Shown here: one piece after another, positions 56,092 through 64,000 of the stretch | Layout: each line of letters starts with the position of its first letter | Numbering within the stretch: position 1 is the stretch's first letter | Origin: Kamptonema formosum PCC 10802 | GTDB taxonomy: Bacteria > Cyanobacteriota > Cyanobacteriia > Cyanobacteriales > Oscillatoriaceae | Assembly (NCBI RefSeq): GCF_000332335.1 | Contig: NZ_KB235950.1 | Span: forward strand, 159,399-223,398 | Length of the DNA stretch: 64,000 nucleotides | Reading direction: 5' to 3' | Program-made: the position numbers and the translations under genes | The notes under the pieces: model-generated | What the model saw: only the letters and a program-made list of their open reading frames with translations | Database searches by the model: none | Told to the model about the DNA's origin: nothing

Positions 56092-56925
56092 AAAGCCTCA
56101 CAGACAGGCGTCCCGCGAGTCCGCTGCGGGCGTGTTGCGCCGGCCTCTGTTCATTGCGGCCAGACAGGGATGCCATCCCGCGCTCATCCAGCGAAACTGC
56201 AGGCACGAGAGGGAAGCGGCGCGGTCCGGGAAGCGGCGCATCCTACGCCTGCGCGAGATTTGAGACTTTCTATGTTAGAAAATGTGTTTAACCGTAAAAT
56301 AAAAATATAATTTGTTCTCAGATTTTATCTGCTGTTTTAAAATTAAAAGCAATCAAACGGATTTCACCCCCGCCCTCTGGCGTCGCCGACCGGCTGTGGC
56401 AGCGCCGGCATCTCGGCTGCGATGTGCGCCGGCGTCGCACTGCGCTGCCGGACGCCTGTCCTGCGGTGACATAAATAAATGATGCTGCTGGCGAACAATG
56501 AGGGGTATAGCCCCTCGCCCCTTAGAAGAGGTTTGCAGTTGGGCTTTAGCCCTACCGGCGCGTCCGCAGTGAAGCCAGTTTTCATGGGTGGCGGTGTGCG
56601 CAGTTCCGAAGCGACTGCCTCCTGTCAGGCGTTCCCAGGATCTGCCTGAGAACGAGGAAATCCCATGCCCATGTTAGGGGTTAGGGGTGAGGGGTTGGGG
56701 GTTGGGAGAAAGCCCCACACCCAGTGCCCCACGCCCAGTGCCCCACGCCCAGTGCCCCATGCCCAGTGCCCCATGCCCAGTGCCCCATGCCTAGTGGTGC
56801 GATTTGGGAAATATTTCTAGCATATTTCGATCCGGCACCGTGATTTAATCGTAAAATCTTTAAATATTGTAAAACTTTCCATAGCCTGCTAAAGTTTAAC
56901 ATCAACCCACGCTCCTGGAATCACT
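56092..56925. other. Intergenic region rich in repeats
   Basis: It has TTGCAGTTGGGCTTTAGCCC (about 56532-56551), a TTCCCAGGATCTGCCTGAGA hairpin relative (about 56632) and seven GCCCCA(C/T)GCCCAGTG decamer-like repeats (about 56711-56790). The GH57 promoter must lie in 56800-56925 (AT-rich, TAAATATTGTAAAACTTTCC). No gene supported. Confidence 0.55.
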
Positions 56926-58536
56926 ATGGCTCTTGGCTACCTGGCTCTGGTTCTGCACGCCCACCTGCCTTTTGTCCGCCACCCCGAAAGCGACTACGTT
57001 CTAGAAGAAGAGTGGCTCTACGAAGCGATTACAGAGACATATATCCCTTTAATAAAAGTATTTGAAGGGCTGAAGCGGGACGGCATCGATTTTAAAATCA
57101 CCATGACCATCACACCGCCCCTGGTGTCGATGCTGCGGGATGCGCTGCTGCAAGAGCGCTACGACGCTCACCTGGCGAAACTCGAAGATCTGGCGGAGCG
57201 AGAGATAGAGCACAACGCGCACAATGGCCACATCCGCTACCTGGCAGAGCACTACGCCACAGAATTCAACCAGGCGCGGCAGGTGTGGGAGCGCTATAAC
57301 GGGGATCTGGTACAGGCATTCAAGCAATTCGCAGACAGTGGCAACCTGGAAATCATCACCTGCGGTGCCACCCACGGCTACCTGCCACTGATGAGGATGT
57401 ATCCAGAAGCGGTGTGGGGGCAAATCAAAGTGGCCTGCGACCACTACGAAGAGAACTTTGGGCGTCCGGCTAAGGGGATTTGGCTGCCGGAGTGCGCCTA
57501 CTTTGAAGGGTTGGAGCTGGTGCTGCGGGAAGCCGGTTTGCGCTACTTCCTCACCGATGGCCACGGGCTGCTCTACTCCCGCCCCCGCGCCCGCTGCGGC
57601 AGCTACGCTCCGATTTATACCGAGTGTGGGGTGGCGGCTTTCGGTCGGGATCAGGAATCCTCGCAACAGGTGTGGTCAACTCAGCTGGGCTATCCGAGCG
57701 ATCCAGTCTACCGGGAGTTCTACAAAGACTTGGGATGGGAAGCGGAGTACGAATACATCAAGCCCTACATCATGCCCAATGGCCAGCGGAAAAATGTCGG
57801 CATCAAGTACCACAAGATTACCGGTCGGGGGCTGAGCTTGGCAGACAAGCAGCTGTACGATCCCTACTGGGCGCGAGAAAAAGCCGCCGATCACGCCGGC
57901 AATTTCATGATGAACCGGGAGCGCCAAATTTACCACCTGCACAGTATCATGCAGCGCCCCCCGATTGTGGTTTCCCCTTACGACGCCGAGCTATTTGGCC
58001 ACTGGTGGTATGAGGGCCCGTGGTTTATTGATTTTTGCGCTCGCAAGACTTGGTACGACCAAAAAACCTATGAGATGACGCACTTGGCGGATTATTTGCA
58101 AAAGCACCCCAAACAGCAAGTTGCCCGCCCGGCACAGTCGAGCTGGGGGTGGAAAGGGTTCCACGAATACTGGCTCAATGACACCAATTCCTGGATTTAC
58201 CCCCACCTGCACCAAGCCACAGAGCGGATGATTGAGCTGGCTAGGCGGCTGCCGGCAGACGAGCTGGAGTGGCGAGCGCTCAACCAAGCGGCGCGGGAAT
58301 TGCTGCTGGCCCAATCTTCTGACTGGGCGTTTATTATGCGCACCGGCACGATGGTGCCCTATGCGGTGCGGCGCACTCGCTCCCACTTGATGCGGTTCAA
58401 CAAAATTTACGACGACATCAGCCAGGGCAAAATCGACGCCGGCTGGCTGGAAAAAGTCGAGGAGCTCGACAACATCTTCCCCAACATCGACTATCGCGTC
58501 TACCAGCCCCTGCCGGTGCCCGCCGCGATCCGCTGA
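56926..58536 (+). CDS. GH57 1,4-alpha-glucan branching enzyme
   Basis: A 536-aa glycoside hydrolase family 57 protein. It opens with YLALVLHAHLPFVRHPESD (His-X-His-Leu-Pro motif). The nucleophile is Glu189 in GIWLPECAYFEG and the general acid is Asp353 in VVSPYDAELFGHWWYEG, in the positions expected for GH57 branching enzymes. The C-terminal DUF1957-like helical region (ARPAQSSWGWKGFHEYWLND, then ELARRLPADELEWRALNQAA) fits. It makes alpha-1,6 branches in glycogen in the cytoplasm. The length matches archaeal and cyanobacterial homologues (about 530-560 aa). Terminator-like hairpins follow. Confidence 0.94.
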   Translation: MALGYLALVLHAHLPFVRHPESDYVLEEEWLYEAITETYIPLIKVFEGLKRDGIDFKITMTITPPLVSMLRDALLQERYDAHLAKLEDLAEREIEHNAHNGHIRYLAEHYATEFNQARQVWERYNGDLVQAFKQFADSGNLEIITCGATHGYLPLMRMYPEAVWGQIKVACDHYEENFGRPAKGIWLPECAYFEGLELVLREAGLRYFLTDGHGLLYSRPRARCGSYAPIYTECGVAAFGRDQESSQQVWSTQLGYPSDPVYREFYKDLGWEAEYEYIKPYIMPNGQRKNVGIKYHKITGRGLSLADKQLYDPYWAREKAADHAGNFMMNRERQIYHLHSIMQRPPIVVSPYDAELFGHWWYEGPWFIDFCARKTWYDQKTYEMTHLADYLQKHPKQQVARPAQSSWGWKGFHEYWLNDTNSWIYPHLHQATERMIELARRLPADELEWRALNQAARELLLAQSSDWAFIMRTGTMVPYAVRRTRSHLMRFNKIYDDISQGKIDAGWLEKVEELDNIFPNIDYRVYQPLPVPAAIR

Positions 58537-58557
58537 CAGTTGGGACAGCCAACCCCT

Positions 58558-58619
58558 GTAGGGTGCGTTCCCTGAAAAAGCCCCTAAGCCTGGGACTGGC
58601 AGCGGGGAACGCACCCTAC
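58558..58619. repeat. Inverted repeat with 15-bp arms (GGGTGCGTTCCC family)
   Basis: GTAGGGTGCGTTCCC (58558-58572) and GGGAACGCACCCTAC (58605-58619) are perfectly complementary around a 32-base loop. The outer arms resemble the hairpin at 24867-24900. Confidence 0.8.
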
Positions 58620-58647
58620 CTGCTGACAAATTCACCTGACCGGCCCT

Positions 58648-58674
58648 GGCTCCCTCACTACTCGTGAGGGAGCC
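58648..58674 (+). terminator. Rho-independent-type terminator of the GH57 gene
   Basis: GGCTCCCTCAC (58648-58658) and GTGAGGGAGCC (58664-58674) form an 11-bp stem with a 5-base loop, followed by TCTGTTATAT. Confidence 0.7.
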
Positions 58675-59182
58675 TCTGTTATATAGCAGTAGGCACTTAG
58701 GTTCGTACATTTCGGCCTCTTTTGCACCCCCACACTCCGGCTCCTATTGTCCTAACCCATATTACTACTGGGATATAGACGTAGGTACGGCGTAGCGCTA
58801 ACGCGCCGCTGCGCTAACGCCGGGCCTGAAGGTCTAATGTCCTAATCTAAGTGGCTACTGCTATAGCAGCAGTCATATTAGTTAGGACCCGAAGAGCGGG
58901 GGAGCTTTTGGAGCGGGGGAGCCGGAATGCCTTCACCTAAGTGGCTACTGCTATATTTGTGCCGGTGCGGCACCGGCAAGAATACAGCCCCCACGGGAGG
59001 GACTGACAGAGGAGAGCGCACCCCGCCCGGGCCCAGCGATCCCGAAGTCCAAATTAAGATTAATGTAAATTTTTGTAAATATAAGGCATTTTGTAGTTTT
59101 AGATACAGAATCACCTGATATAGTGAATACAGAAGGGCAAACAAGCAAGCCCAACCGGCCAGACAACCAGGAGGAACCCACC
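58675..59182. other. Intergenic region with repeats before the small paralogue pair
   Basis: CTAAGTGGCTACTGCTATA occurs at about 58848 and 58939. A GCGCTAACGC-type inverted element lies at about 58793-58823 (CGGCGTAGCGCTAACGCGCC). The AT-rich stretch 59058-59125 with GATATAGT is a likely promoter for the gene at 59183. No gene seen. Confidence 0.5.
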
Positions 59183-59383
59183 ATGTCCGCTCAAGAACAA
59201 GCTCGCTCTCTGATGCTCCGCCACCATCACTTCGTGAAGAACCGGCAGCAGTCCATGCTGTGCCGCGCCGCTGCGGAAGTTGGCCTTCCCGCAGAAGCCG
59301 CCAACTACTGGGGCCACATTCAAGGCAAGCCCCACTCGGAAAACCAGATCAGCTATGACCGATCGCAGGCCACGATGAGCTAA
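59183..59383 (+). CDS. Small conserved protein, tandem paralogue 1
   Basis: 66 aa: MSAQEQARSLMLRHHHFVKN, then RQQSMLCRAAAEVGLPAEAA and NYWGHIQGKPHSENQISYDR. The HHH triplet after a basic/hydrophobic helix and a C-terminal SYDRSQATMS are shared with the next gene. AGGAGG lies 8 bases before the ATG, a strong site suggesting high expression. I do not recognise a function. It is cytoplasmic, small and probably helical at the N-terminus. Confidence 0.75.
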   Translation: MSAQEQARSLMLRHHHFVKNRQQSMLCRAAAEVGLPAEAANYWGHIQGKPHSENQISYDRSQATMS

Positions 59384-59447
59384 GTGCCATCGAGCAATAG
59401 AACATCCAGCGATAGAAATTGAAAGTATTAAATCGGAGGAATTTGAC

Positions 59448-59642
59448 ATGTCCGCTCAAGAACAAGCTCGCGTCCTGATGATGCGCCACCATCACCTGAT
59501 CAAGAACCGCCAGCAATCCTTGCTGACTCGTGCGGCGGCTGAAGTGGGACTCGACGCCAGTGACTACTGGAACCCCATTCAAGGAAAGCCATCTGCCGCC
59601 AACCGAGTGACTTACGACCGCAGCCATGCAACGATGAGCTAA
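59448..59642 (+). CDS. Small conserved protein, tandem paralogue 2
   Basis: 64 aa, clearly a duplicate of the previous gene: MSAQEQARVLMMRHHHLIKN, RQQSLLTRAAAEVGLDASDY and WNPIQGKPSAANRVTYDRSH. Compared with paralogue 1 it lacks two residues near YW, has Thr in place of Cys and otherwise differs conservatively. GGAGG lies upstream of the ATG. The 64-bp gap and shared strand suggest one transcript. Confidence 0.75.
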   Translation: MSAQEQARVLMMRHHHLIKNRQQSLLTRAAAEVGLDASDYWNPIQGKPSAANRVTYDRSHATMS

Positions 59643-60010
59643 CGTGCAACGATTCCAGGATCGCTTTGTGGTTTGCCTCCTAGGACTCAAGCGCAGTGGT
59701 TGCCGCCGGTCGGCGAGCCGACCGATCCCACCCACCGGAACAAGCAACTCAATATAACTCACTCAATTGAAAAAACACTGGCGGGGCGCTCACAAGAAAG
59801 AGCGCCCTTAAATTTTTGGCGGAGGGCAGGGCGGAGGGCAGGGCGGAGGGCGCAGGGCGCAGGGCGCAGGGCAGGGCGCAGAGCGCAGGGCGCAGGGCGC
59901 AGGGCATGGGGCATGGGGAAGAGGTTCAGCAATCCCCAATCCCCAATGCCCAATGCCCATATATGGTAGCTTGGGATATCAGGTAGGTCCCTACGACACG
60001 AAAATTGGCA
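59643..60010. repeat. Intergenic region with GCGCAGG and GGGCATGGG microsatellites
   Basis: Heptamer-like GCGCAGG / GGGCGGAGGGCA units run from about 59819 to 59905, then GGGCATGGGGCATGGGG and CAATCCCCAATCCCCAATGC (about 59929-59952). No gene supported. Confidence 0.7.
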
Positions 60011-61240
60011 ATGCAAGCACCTCTGACCTCAAAACCCCAGCCAGACTGCCTGTCAATGGAATTGACCGGCATCCCCGCCCCCACCGGCGCAGCGGGAAGC
60101 GATCGGATTGACCTGTATTTGACGCTGCACTTTGACGAAGCTTGGCAGCCGCTGATGGGGGGGCGCTTCAAATTTGGCCTCACCGGCGGGCAGCTGAAAC
60201 TGGCGCTAGAAAACTGCCAAATGGCGGAACAGTCGCGCCAGCTCACCGGCAGCGTCCAGCTTTTCGACGAAAACTCTACCGCCTGTCAGGTGACAGCGAG
60301 CGGTACGGAGGTGGAACCCTGCTGGGTTTTTGCCCTAAAAGCTCTGGCCAGCCCGCCGGTTTTAACAGCGGAAATCAAAAATTTCAAGCTCGGAACGCTG
60401 CAAGTCACGGGGATGCCTTGCGAAGTGCGGGGCGTGTTTGAAGTGCCACCGGCTTGCGTGCGCCTCACCGGTGTTGAAGGACTTTGGCCGCACGACATCA
60501 GCCCCAACAAACATGCGGTGCTCGAAAGAAAGCTGGCGATGTCCATCGAGGAGCTGCAACTGAAGCCGAATCTCAGCCGCGCTGTTGTGCTGCAATACAA
60601 TTCGCTCTCTGTTTCGCCCCACTGGAGCAGTTACAAAACTGAGGAGTCGGCGGTTAGCTCCGCTGAGCTGGAAACACTGATTTACCAAGTTTTAGGGGCA
60701 AAAACTGATGACTTTGTGGCGCTGGCCAATATTGCGGGGCTCAATCCGCTCTCGGATTTCGCCGGTGCCAATTTGCAGGGCACTACCCTCAATGGCGCTA
60801 ACCTTGCCGGTGCCAATCTTGCCGGCGCTAACCTGCGCGGCTCCCTGCTCAACGATGCAGATTTGAGTGAGGCGCAGTTGAGTGAGGCGAAGCTGGCCGG
60901 CGCTGATTTGAGCGGCGCGCTGCTCAGCGATGCCAACCTGGAGGGTGCTGACTTGCACCGCTGCGCTCTGGCGCTGGTTTCTTTGAGCGGCGCTAACCTC
61001 AAGGGTGCCAATTTCAGGGAGGCGAATCTCAGCAATGCCAATCTCAGCGATGCTGATTTGACTGGTGCCAACCTGGAGGCTGCTGACTTGCACCACGCTG
61101 GGCTAGTCTTAACCAATCTCACCGGCGCTAACTTGGCAGGCGCTTTGGTGCAGGAAGCGCGATTCAAAAAGGATTGCGGGCTGTCTGAGAAGATGGAAGC
61201 AGATTTAAAGCGGCGAGGCGCGATTTTTGAGGATCTCTGA
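60011..61240 (+). CDS. Unknown N-terminal domain fused to pentapeptide repeats
   Basis: About 409 aa from ATG 60011. Residues about 1-215 are a beta-rich domain I do not recognise (DRIDLYLTLHFDEAWQPLMG, VTASGTEVEPCWVFALKALA, GTLQVTGMPCEVRGVFEVPP). A linker, LGAKTDDFVALANIAGLNPL, leads into pentapeptide repeats (about 255-385: GANLQGTTLNGANLAGANL...). The protein ends KKDCGLSEKMEADLKRRGAI, a C-terminal motif shared with the gene at 61492 (ISEAMKQALTERGAIFEE). There is no signal peptide. A pentapeptide-fold effector or scaffold is likely. Confidence 0.82.
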   Translation: MQAPLTSKPQPDCLSMELTGIPAPTGAAGSDRIDLYLTLHFDEAWQPLMGGRFKFGLTGGQLKLALENCQMAEQSRQLTGSVQLFDENSTACQVTASGTEVEPCWVFALKALASPPVLTAEIKNFKLGTLQVTGMPCEVRGVFEVPPACVRLTGVEGLWPHDISPNKHAVLERKLAMSIEELQLKPNLSRAVVLQYNSLSVSPHWSSYKTEESAVSSAELETLIYQVLGAKTDDFVALANIAGLNPLSDFAGANLQGTTLNGANLAGANLAGANLRGSLLNDADLSEAQLSEAKLAGADLSGALLSDANLEGADLHRCALALVSLSGANLKGANFREANLSNANLSDADLTGANLEAADLHHAGLVLTNLTGANLAGALVQEARFKKDCGLSEKMEADLKRRGAIFEDL

Positions 61241-61491
61241 GCGGCTGCAGATAGCGCTTGTTCGCGACCGGCGCGCACTGGCCCTGCAGCTTTTGCCGGC
61301 ATTTCTCTCGGCGGGCTGTTTAAAGTTGCGGCGCATTTGCTGATATTATGTCGGGTTGATTCATTGCCACTGGGAGACCGGCGAGGGGGATTAGCAACGC
61401 CCAGTTCCCATTGCCCCTTGCCCAATGCCAACAGCTGTGACAGCCCGGATAGCCAGACAATATTAACATTACTATTAAGCGCGGAAGTCAG

Positions 61492-62541
61492 ATGATGTCT
61501 GAAGCGGCTCGGCTGCTGAAACAAGGAATTGAGCAATATCAGACGGGTGAGTTTGAGGCGGCGCTGGAGTCCTGGCAAAAAGCGCTAGCGAGCTACCGGG
61601 AAATTCAAGACCGGCGGCGGGAGGGAGCGGCGCTGGGAAATCTGGGAGTCGCTTACCAGGCGCTAGGAAACTTGACAAAAGCGATTGAATGCTATAGAGA
61701 GCATTTGGCGATAGCGCGGGAAATTTCCGACCGGCGCGGAGAGGGGAATGCGCTGCTGAATTTGGGAAATGCTTTCCTGGAGTTGGGGGATGCCGGTGAG
61801 GCGATAGAATACTTGCAGCTGCGTCTGGCAATAGCGCGGGAAATGTCCGACCGGCAAGCGGAGGCTCAGGCGCTGGGAAATCTGAGATTGGCGTACAAAT
61901 CGCTCGGAGAAGCGGCGCAGGCGATGCAGTGCTTGCAGCAGCAGCGCGCCCTCGCCCGAGAATTATTTTCCAGCAGCGAAACCTCTGACTTTGTGGCGCT
62001 GGCGAGGAGTCTGGGGCTGAATCCAGAGGTGGATTTTGCGGGTGCGGATTTGAGCGATATTGACTTGCACTATGCAGATTTGAGCCGTGCGGATTTGCGG
62101 GAGGCTAACCTTGTAGGCGCTAACCTGAATCTGGCGGATCTTGCGGGGGCGAACCTTGCCGGCGCTAACCTCAGCCGCGCGGTGCTGACGAATGCAAATC
62201 TTGCCGGCGCTAACCTCAGTGGCGCTAATTTGAGGGGTGCGGACCTGCGCACGAACCTCAGCGGCGCTAATCTTGCCGGCGCGCTGCTGATTGAGGCGAA
62301 TTTGAGCAGTGCGTATTTATCTCGCGCCAATCTTGCCGGTGCGCTGCTCAGGGGTGCCTATTTGAAAAATGCTGATTTAACTAGCGTTAATCTGGTGGGT
62401 GCTAATCTTGCCGGTGCGGATTTGACTCGTGCGGATTTGACTGGTGCGAATGTGGATAGCGCTCGCTTTGCCGGCAATTCTGGAATTTCTGAGGCGATGA
62501 AGCAAGCTCTGACGGAGCGCGGGGCAATTTTTGAGGAGTGA
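61492..62541 (+). CDS. TPR and pentapeptide-repeat fusion protein
   Basis: A 349-aa protein. TPRs at residues about 5-165 (AARLLKQGIEQYQTGEFEAA; YREHLAIAREISDRRGEGNA) are followed by the linker TSDFVALARSLGLNPEVDFA and pentapeptide repeats (about 185-325). The linker and the ISEAMKQALTERGAIFEE end are shared with the gene at 60011. This gives one module, DFVALA-linker plus pentapeptide beta-helix plus acidic tail, behind different N-terminal domains. ATG 61495 is an alternative start. Cytoplasmic; function unknown. Confidence 0.87.
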   Translation: MMSEAARLLKQGIEQYQTGEFEAALESWQKALASYREIQDRRREGAALGNLGVAYQALGNLTKAIECYREHLAIAREISDRRGEGNALLNLGNAFLELGDAGEAIEYLQLRLAIAREMSDRQAEAQALGNLRLAYKSLGEAAQAMQCLQQQRALARELFSSSETSDFVALARSLGLNPEVDFAGADLSDIDLHYADLSRADLREANLVGANLNLADLAGANLAGANLSRAVLTNANLAGANLSGANLRGADLRTNLSGANLAGALLIEANLSSAYLSRANLAGALLRGAYLKNADLTSVNLVGANLAGADLTRADLTGANVDSARFAGNSGISEAMKQALTERGAIFEE

Positions 62542-62805
62542 AGGGTTTGTAGTTGGGCTTTAGCCCAAAGTTTGTAGTTGGGCTTTAGCCCAAAGTTTGT
62601 AGTTGGGCTTTAGCCCAAAGGTTTGTAGTTGGGCTTTAGCCCAAAGGTTTGTAGTTGGGCTTTAGCCCAAAGGTTTGTAGTTGGGCTTTAGCCCAAAGGT
62701 TTGTAGTTGGGCTTTAGCCCAAAGGTTTGTAGTTAGGCTTTAGCCCAAAGGTTTGTAGTTGGGCTTTAGCCCAAAGGTTTGTAGTTGGGCTTTAGCCCTG
62801 CAAGA
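62542..62805. repeat. Array of ten 25-26-bp GTTTGTAGTTGGGCTTTAGCCC units
   Basis: Ten contiguous units of TTTGTAGTTGGGCTTTAGCC plus CAAAG, the first three 25 bp long and the rest 26 bp, with one unit reading GTTAGGC. TTGGGCTTTAGCCCAA is an inverted repeat. There are no unique spacers, so it is not CRISPR. It is the opposite orientation of the array at 9601. Confidence 0.92.
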
Positions 62806-62807
62806 AA

Positions 62808-62837
62808 TTGACGGCAGCTAACCGTCTGTGATATAAT
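62808..62837 (+). promoter_or_regulatory. Promoter of the first Uma2 gene, with overlapping inverted repeat
   Basis: TTGACG (62808-62813) and TATAAT (62832-62837) are 18 bases apart. GACGG...CCGTC (62810-62826) overlaps the -35, so it could be an operator. The identical arrangement occurs at 63802-63831. Confidence 0.65.
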
Positions 62838-62875
62838 TTAGGAAGGCGACCGTCTCAACCTGAACCAACCGCCCT

Positions 62876-63514
62876 ATGACCACTAGCACTCTCACCCAAC
62901 CCGCAGAACGAATCCAGCTCTCCGGTATCAGCTGGCCAACTTATGAAGCCTTGCTGGCTGAACTGAGCAATCGCAGGCTGCGCCTTACTTACAATCGTGG
63001 CACACTTGAAATTATGGTTCCATCACCTGAACACGAACTGTACAAAGAAATCGTGGGCCGATTTGTCGAAACCTTGGCAGAAGAATTAGCCATTAGAATT
63101 TATCCTCTAGGCTCCACTACCTTCAAACGTTCGGAACTTAGCGGAGCGGAGCCAGATAAATGCTTCTACATTCAGAACTTGAAAGCAGTTCAAGGCAAAA
63201 AGAGAATCGACCTCAATCAGGACCCGCCCCCTGATTTAGTGGTTGAGATTGATATCACCAGCAGTTCCAAAATTCGCTTTCCTGTCTATGCAGAGCTAGG
63301 CGTTCCGGAAGTCTGGGTTTACGATGGGGACTCCTTCAGTATTAATGTGCTGCGGGATAAGGAGTATGTGCCGAGTGAGCGCAGTCTGGCATTTCCCAAT
63401 GTGCCGGTGCTGGACATTTCTCGATTCCTACAGCAAGCGGGAACTGCGGATTATTTAGAGTTGGTTAGAGAATTTCGCAGCTGGGTTAAGAGCCAAATTC
63501 AGCCAAATCCCTGA
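62876..63514 (+). CDS. Uma2 family endonuclease-like protein (DUF820)
   Basis: A 212-aa PD-(D/E)XK-fold protein abundant in cyanobacteria. Family signatures are SGISWPTYEALLAELSNRRL, LTYNRGTLEIMVPSPEHELY, the catalytic core LSGAEPDKCFYIQN with Asp (EPD), then PPPDLVVEIDITSSS and PVYAELGVPEVWVYDGD. All three expected catalytic elements (D, E-x-D) are present, so it is likely intact. The biological target of Uma2 proteins is not established; many copies per genome suggest mobility. A nearly identical second copy starts at 63870. Confidence 0.9.
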   Translation: MTTSTLTQPAERIQLSGISWPTYEALLAELSNRRLRLTYNRGTLEIMVPSPEHELYKEIVGRFVETLAEELAIRIYPLGSTTFKRSELSGAEPDKCFYIQNLKAVQGKKRIDLNQDPPPDLVVEIDITSSSKIRFPVYAELGVPEVWVYDGDSFSINVLRDKEYVPSERSLAFPNVPVLDISRFLQQAGTADYLELVREFRSWVKSQIQPNP

Positions 63515-63801
63515 GGGCAGGCTTAGGGGGGTGCCGGCAGACAAATTCCCTGCGATTCCCCATCACCCCTACCCGACTTAAATTGCCCTCACACACATTC
63601 TACTTGCGCATGGCTTGGTCTGTGCTTAAGAAAATGCGCTCGCTCCCCAGCGCCGCCACAAACCCGACTTTTTCTAGTTTGTCTTGCCCCGGATATGTCA
63701 GTAATTAAATATAAAATTAAACCCCCACTGTCTTGAAATCAACTATCAAAAATTTTCCGGGTGCCAAAGCGCTGCCATTAATAATAATTAATAGCAAACA
63801 A
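63515..63801. other. Spacer between the two Uma2 copies
   Basis: AT-rich near its 3' end (AATAATAATTAATAGCAAAC). It lacks the upstream repeat array seen before the first copy. No gene seen. Confidence 0.45.
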
Positions 63802-63831
63802 TTGACGGCAGCTAACCGTCTGTGATATAAT
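63802..63831 (+). promoter_or_regulatory. Promoter of the second Uma2 gene (identical to the first)
   Basis: TTGACG (63802-63807), TATAAT (63826-63831) and the GACGG/CCGTC inverted repeat are unchanged from the copy at 62808. Confidence 0.65.
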
Positions 63832-63869
63832 TTAGGAAGGCGACCGTCTCAACCTGAACCAACCGCCCT

Positions 63870-64000
63870 ATGACAACTAGCACTCTCACCCAACCCGCAG
63901 AACGAATCCAGCTCTCCGGTATCAGCTGGCCAACTTATGAAGCCTTGCTGGCTGAACTGAGCAATCGCAGGCTGCGCCTTACTTACAATCGTGGCACACT
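63870..64000 (+). CDS. Second Uma2 gene, truncated by the right edge
   Basis: The first 43 codons visible differ from the copy at 62876 by a single synonymous base in the second codon (ACA for ACC). The match extends upstream to about 63800, through the promoter. The copies are 994 bp apart in direct orientation: a recent tandem duplication. Confidence 0.9.
   Translation, partial: MTTSTLTQPAERIQLSGISWPTYEALLAELSNRRLRLTYNRGT

Noticed and set aside
62546-62805. Possible CRISPR array (also 9601-9768)
   Set aside because: Units are contiguous 25-29-bp repeats with no unique spacers and no cas genes are present.
1-64000. tRNA or rRNA genes
   Set aside because: No T-loop/CCA-type or rRNA signature was found in the intergenic regions.

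Overview
The window is chromosomal DNA of a filamentous (Oscillatoriales-like) cyanobacterium. The evidence is petN of the cytochrome b6f complex (15552-15641), a MenG/UbiE methyltransferase of phylloquinone synthesis, a COP23 protein, and many CHAT, metacaspase, pentapeptide-repeat and multi-PAS proteins. Short palindromic repeats are dispersed through nearly every intergenic region. I saw no rRNA, tRNA, CRISPR array, transposase or phage gene.

Layout. 1-5315 (minus, cut by the left edge): a giant surface or secreted protein with DUF4347, lamin-tail, cadherin-like, ExeM-type nuclease and Calx-beta segments, the last built from nearly identical 324-bp DNA repeats. 6290-9415: response regulator, menG and a DUF445 membrane protein. 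10080-18946: a coiled-coil protein, a BtuF-like binding protein, an AAA ATPase, an SDR, petN, an AI-2E-type permease, a DJ-1/PfpI protein and a DUF167 protein. 19071-23286 (minus): a PAS/GGDEF/EAL gene whose second PAS domain is split by eleven 114-bp units and which a single extra G puts out of frame. 23361-25707: mobA, csbD and a MOSC gene.

25880-33277 (minus) is an iron-acquisition cluster: two FTR1 permeases, a ferritin-like protein, a helix-hairpin-helix lipoprotein, a two-domain multicopper oxidase and three membrane or membrane-anchored proteins. A copper ferroxidase next to FTR1 suggests high-affinity Fe(II) oxidation and uptake, with storage by the ferritin-like protein. 34133-36619 is a cobalt/nickel ECF transporter (cbiM with a fused PDGLE segment, cbiQ, cbiO). 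36978-37964 is a voltage-gated K+ channel-like protein.

38283-55327 is a caspase-fold island: COP23, a 59-aa ORF coupled to a pentapeptide protein, a TPR-CHAT protein, a 7-PAS histidine kinase, a metacaspase with a small membrane protein downstream, a decayed second copy of that pair, a pentapeptide/lectin-like protein and a second TPR-CHAT protein. It is the best candidate for an undescribed system.

55667-64000 holds a conserved small protein, a GH57 branching enzyme, a tandem pair of ~65-aa paralogues, two pentapeptide fusion proteins and two nearly identical Uma2 genes, the second cut by the right edge. Several repeats have entered coding sequence, which seems to be a theme of this genome.
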